This document shows positions 23,273 through 34,373 of a stretch of 64,000 nt of DNA, piece after piece. Under the pieces are notes generated by a model, which was given only the letters and a program-made list of their open reading frames with translations, was not told the DNA's origin and made no database searches. The translations under genes and the position numbers were made by a program. This DNA comes from Myxococcales bacterium (GTDB lineage: Bacteria; Myxococcota_A; Polyangia; Nannocystales; Nannocystaceae), in assembly GCA_020633315.1 (NCBI GenBank), contig JACKDV010000027.1, positions 7,352-71,351 of the forward strand. The letters are read 5' to 3'. Each line of letters begins with the position of its first letter. The first letter of the stretch is position 1.

Positions 23273-24550
23273 GTGCCCTCCGACCCGCCCTCCGCCGCCG
23301 AGCTCCAGCAGGAGCGACAGCGGGCGCTGGGGGCCGCGCTGTGCTTCTTCTCGCTGCTCGCGGGCTACTACGTGCTCCGCCCCGTCCGCGAGGAGATGGG
23401 CATCGAGGGCGGGGTTCGCCAGCTCCAGTGGCTCTACACGGGCACCTTCGTCTCCATCCTCGTGGTGGTGCCCCTGCTGTCGTGGCTGGTGGCCCGCCTG
23501 CGTCGCCGCGCGGCCGTCCCCACGATCTACGCGCTGTTCGTGCTCAACCTGCTGGTGTTCTGGGCGCTCATCGATCGCGTGGGCCCCGAGGCGCGGGTGG
23601 TGCTCGCCCGCGTGATCTACGTGTGGGTGAGCGTCTTCAACATGTTCGCGATCTCGCTGTTCTGGGCGCTGATGGCCGACGTGTTCTCGGTAGCGGGCAG
23701 CAAGCGACGCTTCGGCGTGGTGGCGGCGGGCGGCAGCGCGGGAGCGATCGGGGGGCCGCTGCTCACCGCGGGGCTGGCCGAGTCGCTCGGGCCGGGGCCG
23801 CTGCTGCTGGTGGCCGCGGTCCTGCTGAGCATGGCCACCCTGGGCATCGCCCGGCTCGGCCGCTGGGCGGGGAGCGAGGGGGGCGACGCCCCGGGAGCGC
23901 TGGGGGGCCGCTGGTGGGAGGGCGCCACCCTGCTGCTGCGCTCGCCGCAGCTGCGGGCGATCGCCGGCTACATCGTGCTGTTCACCTCGGTCTCCACCTT
24001 CCTGTACTTCGAGCAGGCCAACATCGTGGAGGCGGCGGTCCACGACGAGGGCGAGCGCACGGCCCTGTTCGCCCAGATGGACCTGGCCACCAACCTGCTC
24101 GCGCTGGGGCTGCAGGCCCTGGCCACCGCCGGGCTCATCCGCCGCTTCGGGGTGGCGCTCCTGCTGCTCTCGGTGCCGGTGCTGAGCGTGGTGGGCTTCG
24201 TCGCGCTCGCGGTGGCGCCGGTGCTGGTGGTGCTGGTGGCGGTCCAGGTGCTGCGACGCGCGATCAACTTCGCCCTGGCCCGCCCGGCGCGCGAGATCCT
24301 CTTCACCGCGGTCAGCCCGGCCGAGCGCTACAAGAGCAAGCTGGTGATCGACACCGTGGTGTACCGCGGCGGCGACATGCTCTCGGCCTGGGCCTTCGCA
24401 GGGCTCACGACGCTGGGGCTGGGGCTGTCGGCGATCGCCGCGGTGGGCATCCCGGTGGCGGTCGCCTGGGGCGGCGTGGCGCGATCGCTCGGACGACGGG
24501 CGACCGCCGCCCGCTCCGACGCGGGCTCGGCGGGTGACGGCGGCGCGTGA
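23273..24550 (+). CDS. NTP/NDP exchange transporter-like MFS protein
   Basis: A 425-residue, twelve-helix membrane protein. Several stretches match the ATP:ADP-antiporter-like branch of the major facilitator superfamily: PVREEMGIEGG after helix 1, FNMFAISLFWALMADVFS, GVVAAGGSAGAIGGP, and ARPAREILFTAVSPAERYKS followed by KLVIDTVVYRGGD. In non-parasitic bacteria the substrate of this branch is not known and ATP import is unlikely. GTG is the start, just after a TAGAGT box. It is divergent from the epimerase. Confidence 0.82.
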   Translation: MPSDPPSAAELQQERQRALGAALCFFSLLAGYYVLRPVREEMGIEGGVRQLQWLYTGTFVSILVVVPLLSWLVARLRRRAAVPTIYALFVLNLLVFWALIDRVGPEARVVLARVIYVWVSVFNMFAISLFWALMADVFSVAGSKRRFGVVAAGGSAGAIGGPLLTAGLAESLGPGPLLLVAAVLLSMATLGIARLGRWAGSEGGDAPGALGGRWWEGATLLLRSPQLRAIAGYIVLFTSVSTFLYFEQANIVEAAVHDEGERTALFAQMDLATNLLALGLQALATAGLIRRFGVALLLLSVPVLSVVGFVALAVAPVLVVLVAVQVLRRAINFALARPAREILFTAVSPAERYKSKLVIDTVVYRGGDMLSAWAFAGLTTLGLGLSAIAAVGIPVAVAWGGVARSLGRRATAARSDAGSAGDGGA

Positions 24551-24590
24551 CGATTCGCAGCCGGGGCGCCTCGGCTGTTATCCTCTCCCC

Positions 24591-25220
24591 GTGGTGCGCC
24601 CCCTCGTTCCCCTCGCGCTCGTGCTGCTCTGTGCCTGCCAAGACGCCGACGCGGGCGGGGTGAAGGACTCGCAGGCGCTGCAGAAGACCCAGGCTCAGCT
24701 CGACAAGGTCAAGGCCGAGCTCTCCGACGCCCGGCGAGCGCTCGCCGACGCCAAGGCTCGCCTCCAGCAGCTCCAGCAGCTGCGCAAGCAGGGCGCCGAC
24801 GAGAACGGTGACCGGCCCCCGCTGCCGCCCCCCGGCGACTCGATCCGCTGCGAGACCCCCGAGCGCTGCACCATCGAGCGCGCGTACTACGACGAGGTGA
24901 TGGGCAATCCCCTGCGCCTGCTCGATCAGGTGCGCATCGTCCCGTGGCAGGTGGACGGCGAGATGGGCGGGATCAAGCTGTTCGGCATCGACGAGGGCTC
25001 GATCCCCGCCGCCCTCGGCCTGAAGGGGGGCGACGTGGTGGTGGCGGTGGGCGGGCAGCCCCTCACCTCGTTCAACGACCTGATGGCCCTGGGCTCCACG
25101 CTCGGGCCCGCCAGCCGCTACGAGCTGAGGCTGCTGCGCGACGGCAAGGAGCTCACCGTGGTCATGGAGATCGTCGGCGAGCCCGCGCCCGTGCCGGAGG
25201 CGGCTCCCCAGAGCCCCTGA
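24591..25220 (+). CDS. PDZ-domain lipoprotein with coiled coil
   Basis: A 209-residue lipoprotein. The lipobox is LLCAC, with Cys16, followed at once by a coiled coil (about 25-70: KTQAQLDKVKAELSDARRAL). Residues 115-200 form a PDZ domain (GGIKLFGIDEGSIPAALGLK, GGDVVVAVGGQPLTSFNDLM), of the type found in type II secretion GspC and in periplasmic proteases. No protease domain is attached, so it likely binds protein C-termini. Two GTG codons in a row form the start; a TATCCT box lies 6 nt before the first. The zwf start follows 50 bp later. Confidence 0.78.
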   Translation: MVRPLVPLALVLLCACQDADAGGVKDSQALQKTQAQLDKVKAELSDARRALADAKARLQQLQQLRKQGADENGDRPPLPPPGDSIRCETPERCTIERAYYDEVMGNPLRLLDQVRIVPWQVDGEMGGIKLFGIDEGSIPAALGLKGGDVVVAVGGQPLTSFNDLMALGSTLGPASRYELRLLRDGKELTVVMEIVGEPAPVPEAAPQSP

Positions 25221-25270
25221 AACCTCCGCTGGCCGCGTGCCGTACCACACTGCGCCCCGAGCTCCCCGCC

Positions 25271-26739
<1,469 letters not shown>

Positions 26740-26743
<4 letters not shown>

Positions 26744-27462
26744 AGCCTGAGATCGAGATCACCGACGACCCGGGCGCCCGGGCCGGGGCCCGGCTGGCCG
26801 AGACCATCGCGGCGGTGGCGTCCGAGCGCGGTCGCTGCCGCCTGGGCGTGCCGGGGGGCTCGTCGCCGATCCCCGTGTTCCACTGGCTGGCCCAGCACCT
26901 CGAGCCCGGCCTCGCCTCGTCGCTGGTGGTCACCTGGGTGGACGAGCGTCACCTGCCGGTGGAGGAGGGCGCGGGCTGGCGCTCGCTGCCGGCGCAGAGC
27001 AACCTGCGCGGCACCTGGGAGCACTGGCTGTCGCGCTGCGCCGTGCCGCCGCCCACCGTGCCCATGGCGCTGCCCGGCACCCTCGCGGAGGCCACCGCCC
27101 GCTACGCCGATGCCTTCGTCGCCCGCCTGGGGGCGCTCGACGTGGTGCTGCTGGGGATGGGCGAGGACGGCCACATCGCCTCGCTGTTCCCCGGCCACGC
27201 CGCGCTCGAGGCCACCGGCGTGTGCGTGGCCGTGCCCGACGGCCCCAAGCCGCCGCCCGAGCGAATCTCGCTCACCCTGCCCGTGCTGCAAGACGTGGAG
27301 CGGGCGGTGCTGGTGGCCACCGGCGCGGGCAAGGCCAACGCGCTGGCCCGCGTGCACGCCGGCGATCGTTCCCTCCCCCTCGGACGCTACCAACCGCGAG
27401 GTGACTGGCACTGGGTGCTCGACCCGGCCGCCGCCTCGGAGCTGCAAAGGAAATCCACATGA
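26740..27462 (+). CDS. pgl: 6-phosphogluconolactonase
   Basis: This enzyme hydrolyses 6-phosphogluconolactone to 6-phosphogluconate, the second pentose phosphate step. It has 240 residues. The phosphate-binding loop LGVPGGSSPIPVF lies near residue 37, VDERHLP follows at about 68, and GMGEDGHIASLFPGH is the family signature with its catalytic His. It belongs to the DevB/SOL class. It starts within an ATGA overlap with zwf and ends in another with gnd, so translation of all three should be coupled. Confidence 0.96.
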
Positions 27463-28886
27463 GCACCGCCGATCTCGCCGTCGTGGGCCTGGGCGTGATG
27501 GGGGCCAACCTGGCCCGCAACTTCCACAGCCGTGGGCTCACCGTCGCCGTCTACAACCGCAATCCCGCCGTGGCCGACGCGTTCCATGCCGAGCACGGCG
27601 ACCCCCGCCTGATCGACTGCCGCAGCTACGAGGCCCTGGCCGCGGCCCTGAAGCCCCCGCGCATCGTGGTGCTCATGGTCACCGCGGGCCGGGCCGTGGA
27701 TGCGGTGATCGACGAGCTGCGCCCCCGGCTCGAGCCGGGCGACGTGATCATCGACGGCGGCAACTCCCACTGGCCCGACACCGAGCGGCGCCACGAGCTG
27801 CTCGCGCCCACCGGCCTGCGCTTCGTGGGCATGGGGGTCTCGGGCGGCGAGGAGGGAGCGCTGCGCGGGCCCTCGATGATGCCCGGCGGCGACCGGGAAT
27901 CGTGGGAGCGCCTGCGCCCGCTGCTCGAGAGCGCGGCGGCGGTCAGCGACGGTGGCCCCTGCGTGACCTGGTGCGGCCACCGCAGCGCCGGGCATGCGGT
28001 GAAGATGATCCACAACGGCATCGAGTACGGCGACATGCAGCTCATCGCCGAGACCTGGAGCCTGCTGCGCAACGGCCTGGGCCTGGGCCCGTCCCGCCTG
28101 CGCGAGGTGTTCGCGGGCTGGAACGGGGGGCGCCTGGGCAGCTTCCTCATCGAGATCACGGCCGAGATCGTGGCCGCGGCCGATCCCCAGGGCTCCGCGA
28201 AGGGCACGACGCCGCTGGTCGACGCCATCCTCGACGTGGCGGGGCAGAAGGGCACCGGGCGCTGGACCGCGATCGATGCGATCGAGGCCGGGGTGCCGCT
28301 GGGCACGATCACCGCGGCCGTCGACGCGCGGGCGCTGTCGGCCCGGCTCGACGATCGACGGCGCGCGGCCGAGATCTTCGCCGAGCCCCCGGCACCCCTG
28401 GCCGGGGTGAGCGAGGACGATCTCGAGGCCGCGCTCTATGCCGCCAAGCTCATGAGCTACACCCAGGGCTTCGACCTGCTGCGCACCGCCTCGCGCGAGC
28501 GGGGCTACGAGACCGACCTGGCCGAGGTGGCGCGGATCTGGAAGGCCGGCTGCATCATTCGCGCGCGCTTCCTCGATCGGGTGCATGCCGCCTACCGCCG
28601 CGATCCCTCGCTGCCGCTCTTGTGCCTCGACCCCGGCTTCGCCGACGAGCTGCGCGCGGCCCTGCCCGCGTGGCGCCGGGTGGTCGCGGCGGCCACCGCC
28701 GCGGGTCACCCCGTGCCTGCGCTGTCGGCCTCGCTCGCGTGGTTCGACACCATGCGCCAGGCCCGGGGCTCGGCTGCGCTCATCCAGGCACAGCGTGACT
28801 ACTTCGGAGCACACACCTACCGCCGCGTGGACGCACCCGACGAGATCGTGCACACCGAGTGGTCCGAGCTGCAGCAGCTACCGTGA
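27459..28886 (+). CDS. gnd: 6-phosphogluconate dehydrogenase, decarboxylating
   Basis: This enzyme converts 6-phosphogluconate to ribulose 5-phosphate and CO2 with NADP+. It has 475 residues, the length of the standard dimeric type. GLGVMGANLARN is the coenzyme fold, YNRN follows strand 2 and favours NADP, and the active site contains GGNSHWPDT and KMIHNGIEYGDMQLI with the catalytic Lys. The C-terminal tail (RVDAPDEIVHTEWSE) reaches the partner subunit. It ends the zwf-pgl-gnd operon. Confidence 0.97.
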   Translation: MSTADLAVVGLGVMGANLARNFHSRGLTVAVYNRNPAVADAFHAEHGDPRLIDCRSYEALAAALKPPRIVVLMVTAGRAVDAVIDELRPRLEPGDVIIDGGNSHWPDTERRHELLAPTGLRFVGMGVSGGEEGALRGPSMMPGGDRESWERLRPLLESAAAVSDGGPCVTWCGHRSAGHAVKMIHNGIEYGDMQLIAETWSLLRNGLGLGPSRLREVFAGWNGGRLGSFLIEITAEIVAAADPQGSAKGTTPLVDAILDVAGQKGTGRWTAIDAIEAGVPLGTITAAVDARALSARLDDRRRAAEIFAEPPAPLAGVSEDDLEAALYAAKLMSYTQGFDLLRTASRERGYETDLAEVARIWKAGCIIRARFLDRVHAAYRRDPSLPLLCLDPGFADELRAALPAWRRVVAAATAAGHPVPALSASLAWFDTMRQARGSAALIQAQRDYFGAHTYRRVDAPDEIVHTEWSELQQLP

Positions 28887-29007
28887 GACGCACCAGCCCT
28901 CGATCGGGGCCTGCGTCGCGGGACGCCGGGTGATCTGCTGCGCCTCGATCGCATGGCCCTAGCAATGCGGGGCGCGTGTCCTCGTCCAAGGCGCCGTGGT
29001 GGATGGA

Positions 29008-30048
29008 ATGCGCCCCTGGATCGTGCTGGCCGTGCTCGCCCTCGGCTGTGATCATCGCGATGCGCCCGTGGCCTCGCCCGGGCTCGCCGAGCCGCTGGCC
29101 TGTCGGGCCCAGCTCGATCCCGAGGAGCTGCTGCCTCCCGATGCGCTGATCGTGGGTCACTACGACATGGCCCGCGAGCGTCGCTTTGCACCCGAGGTCT
29201 CCAAGGCGGACGCCGCGGGCCCGCGCGCGCTGGTCCCCAGCTCCACCGCCGAGGCGGCGCGCCTGGTGTGGGTGGGGCTGGCGGCGGCCTGCGAGCTCGA
29301 CGAGGACTTCTTGGAGGGCGCGTGGGTGGCCATGGATCGCGAAGAGGAGGTCACCGTGGTGCTGAGCGGGGAGGGGATCGGCGGCGAGCGAGAGCTGCGC
29401 TGCATCCAGCGTAGGCTCGCGCGCTACCAAGCGGAGCTGCTCGATCCCGAGGCCATCGTCGCGGACGGCTGCGGCCTCCGCCTGCGCGGCGACGACTGGG
29501 AGGGCTTCGCTCCCCACGACGACCTGCTGGTGGTCGGCACGGCCGAGGCCGTGGCGAAGGCCCGCCTGGCCTGGAGCTCCGGCCGGGGCTCGCCGCCCCG
29601 CCACCTGCTGCCGGGTCGACGCTCGCGCTCGACCTACGTGTGGGCGGCGGTCGACGTCGCCGCCCTGCTGTCGCCCGAGGAGATCGATCGTGCCTTGCGC
29701 GAGGCGAGCACCGATCCCACCCCGTTCATCGATCTGCGCACGGTGGAGCTTGAGGCGAAGCTGGGGCGACGCTACTCCCTGCACCTGGGGGGTCGCTTCG
29801 GCAACGAGGCCGACGCCCGCGGGGCCGCGGCCGCGATCCAGGCCCTGCTCGACGCGCCCCCGCCCCGCCTGCCCGGCTGGGCGATCGAGATGCTCGAGCG
29901 CGTGGAGCTCGAGCACGAGGACGCCGCGGTGGAGGTGAGCGTCACGCTCCAGCGCCGTCGTGCCCACGAGCTGGGCCTGCTCCCCGAGCAGACCGAGGCC
30001 CGCCAGGCCCCGGCGCTGCCCTGGCTGCTGCTGGCCCTGGGCGACTGA
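29008..30048 (+). CDS. Predicted lipoprotein, unknown
   Basis: A 346-residue protein with a short signal peptide ending in ALGC (Cys14) and Asp at the next position. The mature part has a two-domain alpha/beta pattern with repeats of hydrophobic strands (LIVGHYDMARERRF, VTVVLSGEGIGGERELR, DLLVVGTAEAVAKARLAW) similar to proteins that carry a duplicated DUF3352-like fold; the family is not certain. It ends 2 bp before the convergent GST gene. The ATG at 29008 is chosen because it gives the shortest N-terminus before the signal peptide. Confidence 0.65.
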   Translation: MRPWIVLAVLALGCDHRDAPVASPGLAEPLACRAQLDPEELLPPDALIVGHYDMARERRFAPEVSKADAAGPRALVPSSTAEAARLVWVGLAAACELDEDFLEGAWVAMDREEEVTVVLSGEGIGGERELRCIQRRLARYQAELLDPEAIVADGCGLRLRGDDWEGFAPHDDLLVVGTAEAVAKARLAWSSGRGSPPRHLLPGRRSRSTYVWAAVDVAALLSPEEIDRALREASTDPTPFIDLRTVELEAKLGRRYSLHLGGRFGNEADARGAAAAIQALLDAPPPRLPGWAIEMLERVELEHEDAAVEVSVTLQRRRAHELGLLPEQTEARQAPALPWLLLALGD

Positions 30049-30050
30049 CG

Positions 30051-30653
30051 CTACGGGTGGGTGCTGGCCACGCTCTCGCGCGTGCCGAGCACCTCTACCA
30101 GCCGCACCAGCGCGGGGTGTCGCTCCACGGGGTAGGTGTTGCGGAAGACCATCCACTGCAAGGCGGTGCACAGCCCGATCTCGGCGAGCCCGAGCTGCTC
30201 CGGGTCGAAGCGATCGGCCCGCGCCTCCAGCCACGACAGGGCGCTGGCGGCCCGCTCGTGCTGCTTGGTGAGGTAGGCCGAGCTCTCGGCCGTCAGCCCG
30301 TCCTTGGCCAGGTAGAAGGTGTTGAGCAGCCCGTCGAGGGCGCCGTCGGTCACCTGGCGGAGGTTGCTGCGCTCGAGATCCTCGGGGCCGTGGGGACGCA
30401 GCGGGCCGGGCCCGTAGCGATGCAGCAGGGTCTCGGTGATCACCCGCGAGTCGAACAGCGGCTGCCCGTCGAGCTCCAGGGTGGGCACCTTCCAGGCGGG
30501 GTTGACCGCGCGCATGGCCGCCTGTCCCTCGTCGCTCGCCGTGTCGATGCGCTCGTAGAGCAGGCCGAGCTCGTGGGCCACGATCCGCACCCGGCGGACG
30601 TAGGGGGAGGTGGTGGTTCCGAACAGGCGCAGCGTGGGCACGGCCGAGAGCAT
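30051..30653 (-). CDS. Glutathione S-transferase family protein
   Basis: A 200-residue protein with the two GST domains. The thioredoxin-like N-terminus reads LRLFGTTTSPYVRRVRIV, with Ser before the Pro-Tyr where many bacterial members have Cys or Ser; NPAWKVPTLELDG has the cis-Pro and DSRVITETLLHRY the glutathione gamma-Glu site. The helical C-terminal domain covers about 90-195. Substrate unknown. The ATG at 30653 is likely; a GTG four codons later is possible. It is divergent from wecB with 62 bp between starts. Confidence 0.85.
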   Translation of the reverse strand: MLSAVPTLRLFGTTTSPYVRRVRIVAHELGLLYERIDTASDEGQAAMRAVNPAWKVPTLELDGQPLFDSRVITETLLHRYGPGPLRPHGPEDLERSNLRQVTDGALDGLLNTFYLAKDGLTAESSAYLTKQHERAASALSWLEARADRFDPEQLGLAEIGLCTALQWMVFRNTYPVERHPALVRLVEVLGTRESVASTHP

Positions 30654-30715
30654 GCCACGCCCGGCGGGCTCGTGGGCTCGCTCCGCGCCGGGCGGGCGTG
30701 CTACCACTGCCGTCG

Positions 30716-31816
30716 ATGAGCAAGCACCGGCCCCGGCTCATGATCGTCATCGGGACCCGCCCCGAGGCGATCAAGCTCGCGCCGGTGACCCTCGCCGCCA
30801 TGCACGACGGTCGCTTCGAGCCGTGCGTGGTGCGGACCAGCCAGCACCGCGAGATGCTCGACCAGATGATCGAGCACTTCGCGCTGCCGGTGGCGGTCGA
30901 CCTCGACATCATGCGTCACGACCAGGACCTCGCCCAGATCACCACCGCGGCGCTCGAGGGCCTGTATCGCACCATCGCCGAGCGGAGGCCGGCCTGCGTG
31001 GTGGTGCAGGGCGACACCACCACCACCTTCTGCGGGGCGCTGGCCGCCTTCTACCACCGGATCCCCGTGGCCCACGTGGAGGCGGGGCTGCGCACCGGCG
31101 ATCGCTTCCAGCCCTTCCCCGAGGAGATCAACCGGCGGCTCACCGGTCAGGTCACCGACTTCCACTTCGCGCCCACCGAGGGCGCGCGCTCCAACCTACT
31201 GCGCGAGGGCGTGCCCGCATCGCGGATCTGGGTCACCGGCAACACGGCGATCGATGCCCTGCAGATCACCCTCGCGCGCGGGGCCGGGCTCGCGAGCCCG
31301 CCGGGCCGGCGCCTGCTGGTCACCGCCCACCGCCGCGAGAACCACGGCGCGCCGATGGCCGCGATCTGCGACGCCCTGCTGCGCCTGATGGAGCGCTTCG
31401 ACGACCTGAGCGTGCGCTTCCCCGTGCACCTGTCGCCGCGGGTGCGCAGCACCGTGTTCGAGCGCCTGCGGGGGCACCCGAGGATCGCGCTCGAGGAGCC
31501 GCTGGGCTACGCCGACTTCGTGCGGGCGATGGCCGAGTCCACCCTCATCCTCTCCGATTCCGGCGGCGTGCAGGAGGAGGCGCCCTCGCTGGGCAAGCCG
31601 GTGCTGGTGCTGCGCGAGACCACCGAGCGCCCCGAGGCGGTGGAGGTGGGCGCGGCGGTGCTGGTGGGCACCGATGCCGATCGCATCGTGAGCGAGGTGT
31701 CGCGCCTGCTCGAGGACGCGGCCCGCTACGAGCGCATGGCCAGCGCGGGCAACCCCTTCGGCGACGGCACGGCCGGCCGCAGGATCGTGGAGCTGCTCGC
31801 CGACGAGCTGCTCTGA
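30716..31816 (+). CDS. wecB: UDP-N-acetylglucosamine 2-epimerase (non-hydrolysing)
   Basis: This enzyme interconverts UDP-GlcNAc and UDP-ManNAc for surface polysaccharide synthesis. It has 366 residues. GTRPEAIKLAPV opens the protein; QGDTTTTF, HVEAGLRTGD with FPEEINR, and DSGGVQEEAPSLGKPVLVLR are the known active-site and UDP-binding segments. No other polysaccharide gene is next to it, so the product it serves is not clear. The ATG at 30716 gives the usual N-terminus; a longer reading would add six residues. Confidence 0.95.
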   Translation: MSKHRPRLMIVIGTRPEAIKLAPVTLAAMHDGRFEPCVVRTSQHREMLDQMIEHFALPVAVDLDIMRHDQDLAQITTAALEGLYRTIAERRPACVVVQGDTTTTFCGALAAFYHRIPVAHVEAGLRTGDRFQPFPEEINRRLTGQVTDFHFAPTEGARSNLLREGVPASRIWVTGNTAIDALQITLARGAGLASPPGRRLLVTAHRRENHGAPMAAICDALLRLMERFDDLSVRFPVHLSPRVRSTVFERLRGHPRIALEEPLGYADFVRAMAESTLILSDSGGVQEEAPSLGKPVLVLRETTERPEAVEVGAAVLVGTDADRIVSEVSRLLEDAARYERMASAGNPFGDGTAGRRIVELLADELL

Positions 31817-31846
31817 GCGGGTCCGGGCGCGGCGGGGCGGCGGCGC

Positions 31847-32440
31847 TCAGGCCTTGGCCGTGGGCTTGGCCTTGCTGACCGGGAAGAACTGCCCGCCCAC
31901 CACGCGCTCGTCCTCGCTGCCGCTGGGGGTCTCGCCCAGGTAGACCTCCACGTGGGCCTCGATCACCTCTTGCCCCCGATCCTCCACCCACGAGTTGCGC
32001 TCGGCCACCCAGGCCGCGACCGCCTGCTTGGCCGCCTCGGTGATCTCCCGCGGGTCGTTGGCATCGCCCGAGGAGTAGCCCTCGTCGCGGTGCCAGCGGA
32101 TCGCCTTGACGCGGTTGGGGTCGGCCTGGAGCTGGCGCTCCATCTCCTCCCGACTGCGTCGCTCCCACTCGGCCTGCTCCTGCTGCATGCGCTCGGCCAT
32201 GCGGCGGTCGTCCTCGGCGCGGAGCTCCGCCTGGAAGGCCTGCTCCTCGGCGGTGTAGGGGCGCATCGCGTCGCGCATGGCCTCGCGCTGCCGGGGGCTG
32301 AGGTCCTCCGAGAGCAGGCCGAGCACCTCGGTGAAGTCGGGGCGCTGGCCCAGCCACGTCACCGCGTCCTCGAAGCTGTCGAGGGTGGCGACCAGGGTCT
32401 CGCCGGTCTTCATCTGTCGGACCTTCATGTCGATCTTCAT
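31847..32440 (-). CDS. Conserved-looking cytosolic protein, unknown
   Basis: A 197-residue soluble protein. Residues 1-60 form a mixed alpha/beta start (MKIDMKVRQMKTGETLVATL, SFEDAVTWLGQRPDF), residues 75-120 a highly charged helix with many Glu, Arg and Gln, and the C-terminus returns to strands (EAHVEVYLGE, VVGGQFFPVSK). No domain was recognised. A GGAG stands 7 nt before the ATG, so this gene is translated from a leadered mRNA, unlike many of its neighbours. It is convergent with wecB, 30 bp apart. Confidence 0.65.
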   Translation of the reverse strand: MKIDMKVRQMKTGETLVATLDSFEDAVTWLGQRPDFTEVLGLLSEDLSPRQREAMRDAMRPYTAEEQAFQAELRAEDDRRMAERMQQEQAEWERRSREEMERQLQADPNRVKAIRWHRDEGYSSGDANDPREITEAAKQAVAAWVAERNSWVEDRGQEVIEAHVEVYLGETPSGSEDERVVGGQFFPVSKAKPTAKA

Positions 32441-32581
32441 GGGCGTGCTCCGAGGGGTCGTGCCAGTGAAACCCGGGGGGCTCCGTGACGCAAGGGCGAG
32501 CGGGAACGCGGCCGGCGAGCGCCTCGCTCCGCGCGTGGGAGCCGGGGGCGGGCAGTCGCGAAGGCGCGCGTCCGTCGGCGA

Positions 32582-33466
32582 TCAGTAGATGAAGGCGTCG
32601 TTGCCGTTGGTCACGGTGACCAACAGGATCGTGTCCGCGGTGATCTCGGGCGGCAGCCCGGCGTACGCGGTCATGATGCTCTGCGCGTGCATGTCGGCGT
32701 AGGCGATCACATGGAGGATCTGCTTGACCCACGCGTCGCGCGGCGCCACGTTGGCCGTGCTGGCCAGGATGTCCTCGAGCTTGCCGGTGATCAGCGACTC
32801 GGCCTGCATCACCGTGTAGGGATCCTCGAAGGGGAAGCCCACGGCCCGGGTCACGCTCACCCCCACCACCAAGCCGTCGATCTCCACCAAGATGTCGGTC
32901 TTGGTGCCCATGTCGTCGAGGTAGACGATCTCGCCCTCGGTCGCGAGCAGGTGGGCCCCCTCGCAGCGGGCGAGCACCTCGAAGGCGATCACCTCCGAGT
33001 GCAGAGAGCTGCCCCCGAGGTTGCCCGCGTCGTAGACCTGCTGCCCCTCGGGGGTGAGCCGGTCGTAGTCGAAGCCGAGGTCGCGGAAGTCGATCGAGCT
33101 CTCGAAGGTGAAGGGCGAGGGCGAGCTCAGCTCCATCGCGTCGATGAGGCCGCAGTCGCCCATGATCTCGCCCAGGCCCGCGCCGCCCCCCGTGGAGCCG
33201 TCGTCGCTGCTCGCCTCGCCGGTGGAGCCCGCGGTGGCGCCCGTCGAGCCGGTGGCGGGGCCCGTGCTGCCGTCGTCGCCGGTGGTGCCGTCGGCAGGAC
33301 CGGTGGAGCCCGCGGTGGTGCTGGTGTCGGTGGCCGGCGCGGGGCCGGTGCTCGCCGTCGTGGTGGTCCCCGAGTCGGTCGAGCCGCCCTCGTCGTCGCC
33401 GCTGGGGCAGGCGAGCAGCAGCCCGCTCAGCCAGATCGTGATCCACCGTGCCCGCATCGTGCTCAC
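32582..33466 (-). CDS. Lipoprotein with Thr/Ser/Gly stalk, unknown
   Basis: A 294-residue lipoprotein. Lipobox LLAC (Cys20) is followed by a stalk of Ser, Thr, Gly and Asp (to about residue 97), with TGPA- and STG-type repeats. The folded part (about 100-294) has features of a restriction-like or nuclease-like alpha/beta unit (EVIAFEVLARCEGAHLLATE, KTDILVEIDGLVVGVSVTRA), where EID...SVTR resembles an endonuclease core, but this is tentative. GTG at 33466 or ATG at 33457 may start it. Confidence 0.68.
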   Translation of the reverse strand: MSTMRARWITIWLSGLLLACPSGDDEGGSTDSGTTTTASTGPAPATDTSTTAGSTGPADGTTGDDGSTGPATGSTGATAGSTGEASSDDGSTGGGAGLGEIMGDCGLIDAMELSSPSPFTFESSIDFRDLGFDYDRLTPEGQQVYDAGNLGGSSLHSEVIAFEVLARCEGAHLLATEGEIVYLDDMGTKTDILVEIDGLVVGVSVTRAVGFPFEDPYTVMQAESLITGKLEDILASTANVAPRDAWVKQILHVIAYADMHAQSIMTAYAGLPPEITADTILLVTVTNGNDAFIY

Positions 33467-33539
33467 GCCCCCGAGCTTGGCGCGGGCAGCCCCGCACAGG
33501 CAAGGGCGAGGCGGGAGCCGGGCGCCCGCTCGAGCCCGG

Positions 33540-34373
33540 CTAGCTCAGCGCTCGCGGTCGGCCCGCGCGAGCCCAGGCGGCGCGGTGCTCCACGTGCAGG
33601 TACCAGGGCTGGAGCTGGTTGCGCAGGTCCACGGTGAACGACTGGGCGGTGTGCGGCAGCAAGGCGACCCGGGCCTGCAGGTAGGTGTGCCAGTAGACGA
33701 TCTGCGTGTGCTCGTAGGCCTGCAGCAGCTCGAGGGTCTCGTGGGGCGCGGCGTGGAGCGTGCGCTCGGCCTGGCGCATCGCCAGCCACGGCTCCCACGA
33801 CGCCTCCTCGCACAGCGCGTGCACGCAGCCGCGCTCCAGCATGCGCACGCGGGGCCCCGGCTCGTAGGTCATGCGGGTGCCGCAGCTCGGGCAGCCCACC
33901 TCGGTCGGTCCGAAGGTGGCGGGGATCGGCGTGCGGGCGCCACAGCAGGGGCAGCTCATTCCCGAGGGGGCGTCTCGCAGCGCGCGGACCCAGCGGATGC
34001 GGGCCGCCTCGGCGAACACCCGCAGGCGCGTGTGCTCGAGGCGGACCTCCATGCGGTCCTGCAGCGCCTCGAGCTCGTAGCGGGCGTAGGTGATCGCATC
34101 GTCGTCCGCCCCCAGCGAGCGCAGGCGCGGGCCGAACTGGTCGTTCCAGGCGTCGGCGAGGCAGGTGGCCAGGTCGGAGGCCCGCGCGTGGGCGGTCACC
34201 CACGCCCCGCTCATCGCCTCGGCCTCGTCCGCGTCCTCCACCAGCAGCGTGGCGCAGGCGTGCTCCACCTCGGCGAGGATCTCGTCGAAGCGCTGCTCGA
34301 GCTGCAGCTGGAACTGCTGCCAGAGCTGCCGAACGGCGGCGATGCGAGGGTCGGGAGCGTGGAAGTCGAGCAC
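33540..34373 (-). CDS. Zinc-ribbon helical protein, unknown
   Basis: A 277-residue soluble protein. The N-terminal 130 residues are predicted helical (RIAAVRQLWQQFQLQLEQRF), followed by a four-Cys zinc ribbon at about residues 139-160 (CPCCGARTP ... CPSCGTRM) and a helical C-terminus rich in Trp, His and Glu. No known family was recognised. GTG at 34373 is chosen because the longer frame upstream lacks a sensible protein composition. It shares the 293-bp upstream region with the divergent msrA. Confidence 0.65.
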   Translation of the reverse strand: MLDFHAPDPRIAAVRQLWQQFQLQLEQRFDEILAEVEHACATLLVEDADEAEAMSGAWVTAHARASDLATCLADAWNDQFGPRLRSLGADDDAITYARYELEALQDRMEVRLEHTRLRVFAEAARIRWVRALRDAPSGMSCPCCGARTPIPATFGPTEVGCPSCGTRMTYEPGPRVRMLERGCVHALCEEASWEPWLAMRQAERTLHAAPHETLELLQAYEHTQIVYWHTYLQARVALLPHTAQSFTVDLRNQLQPWYLHVEHRAAWARAGRPRALS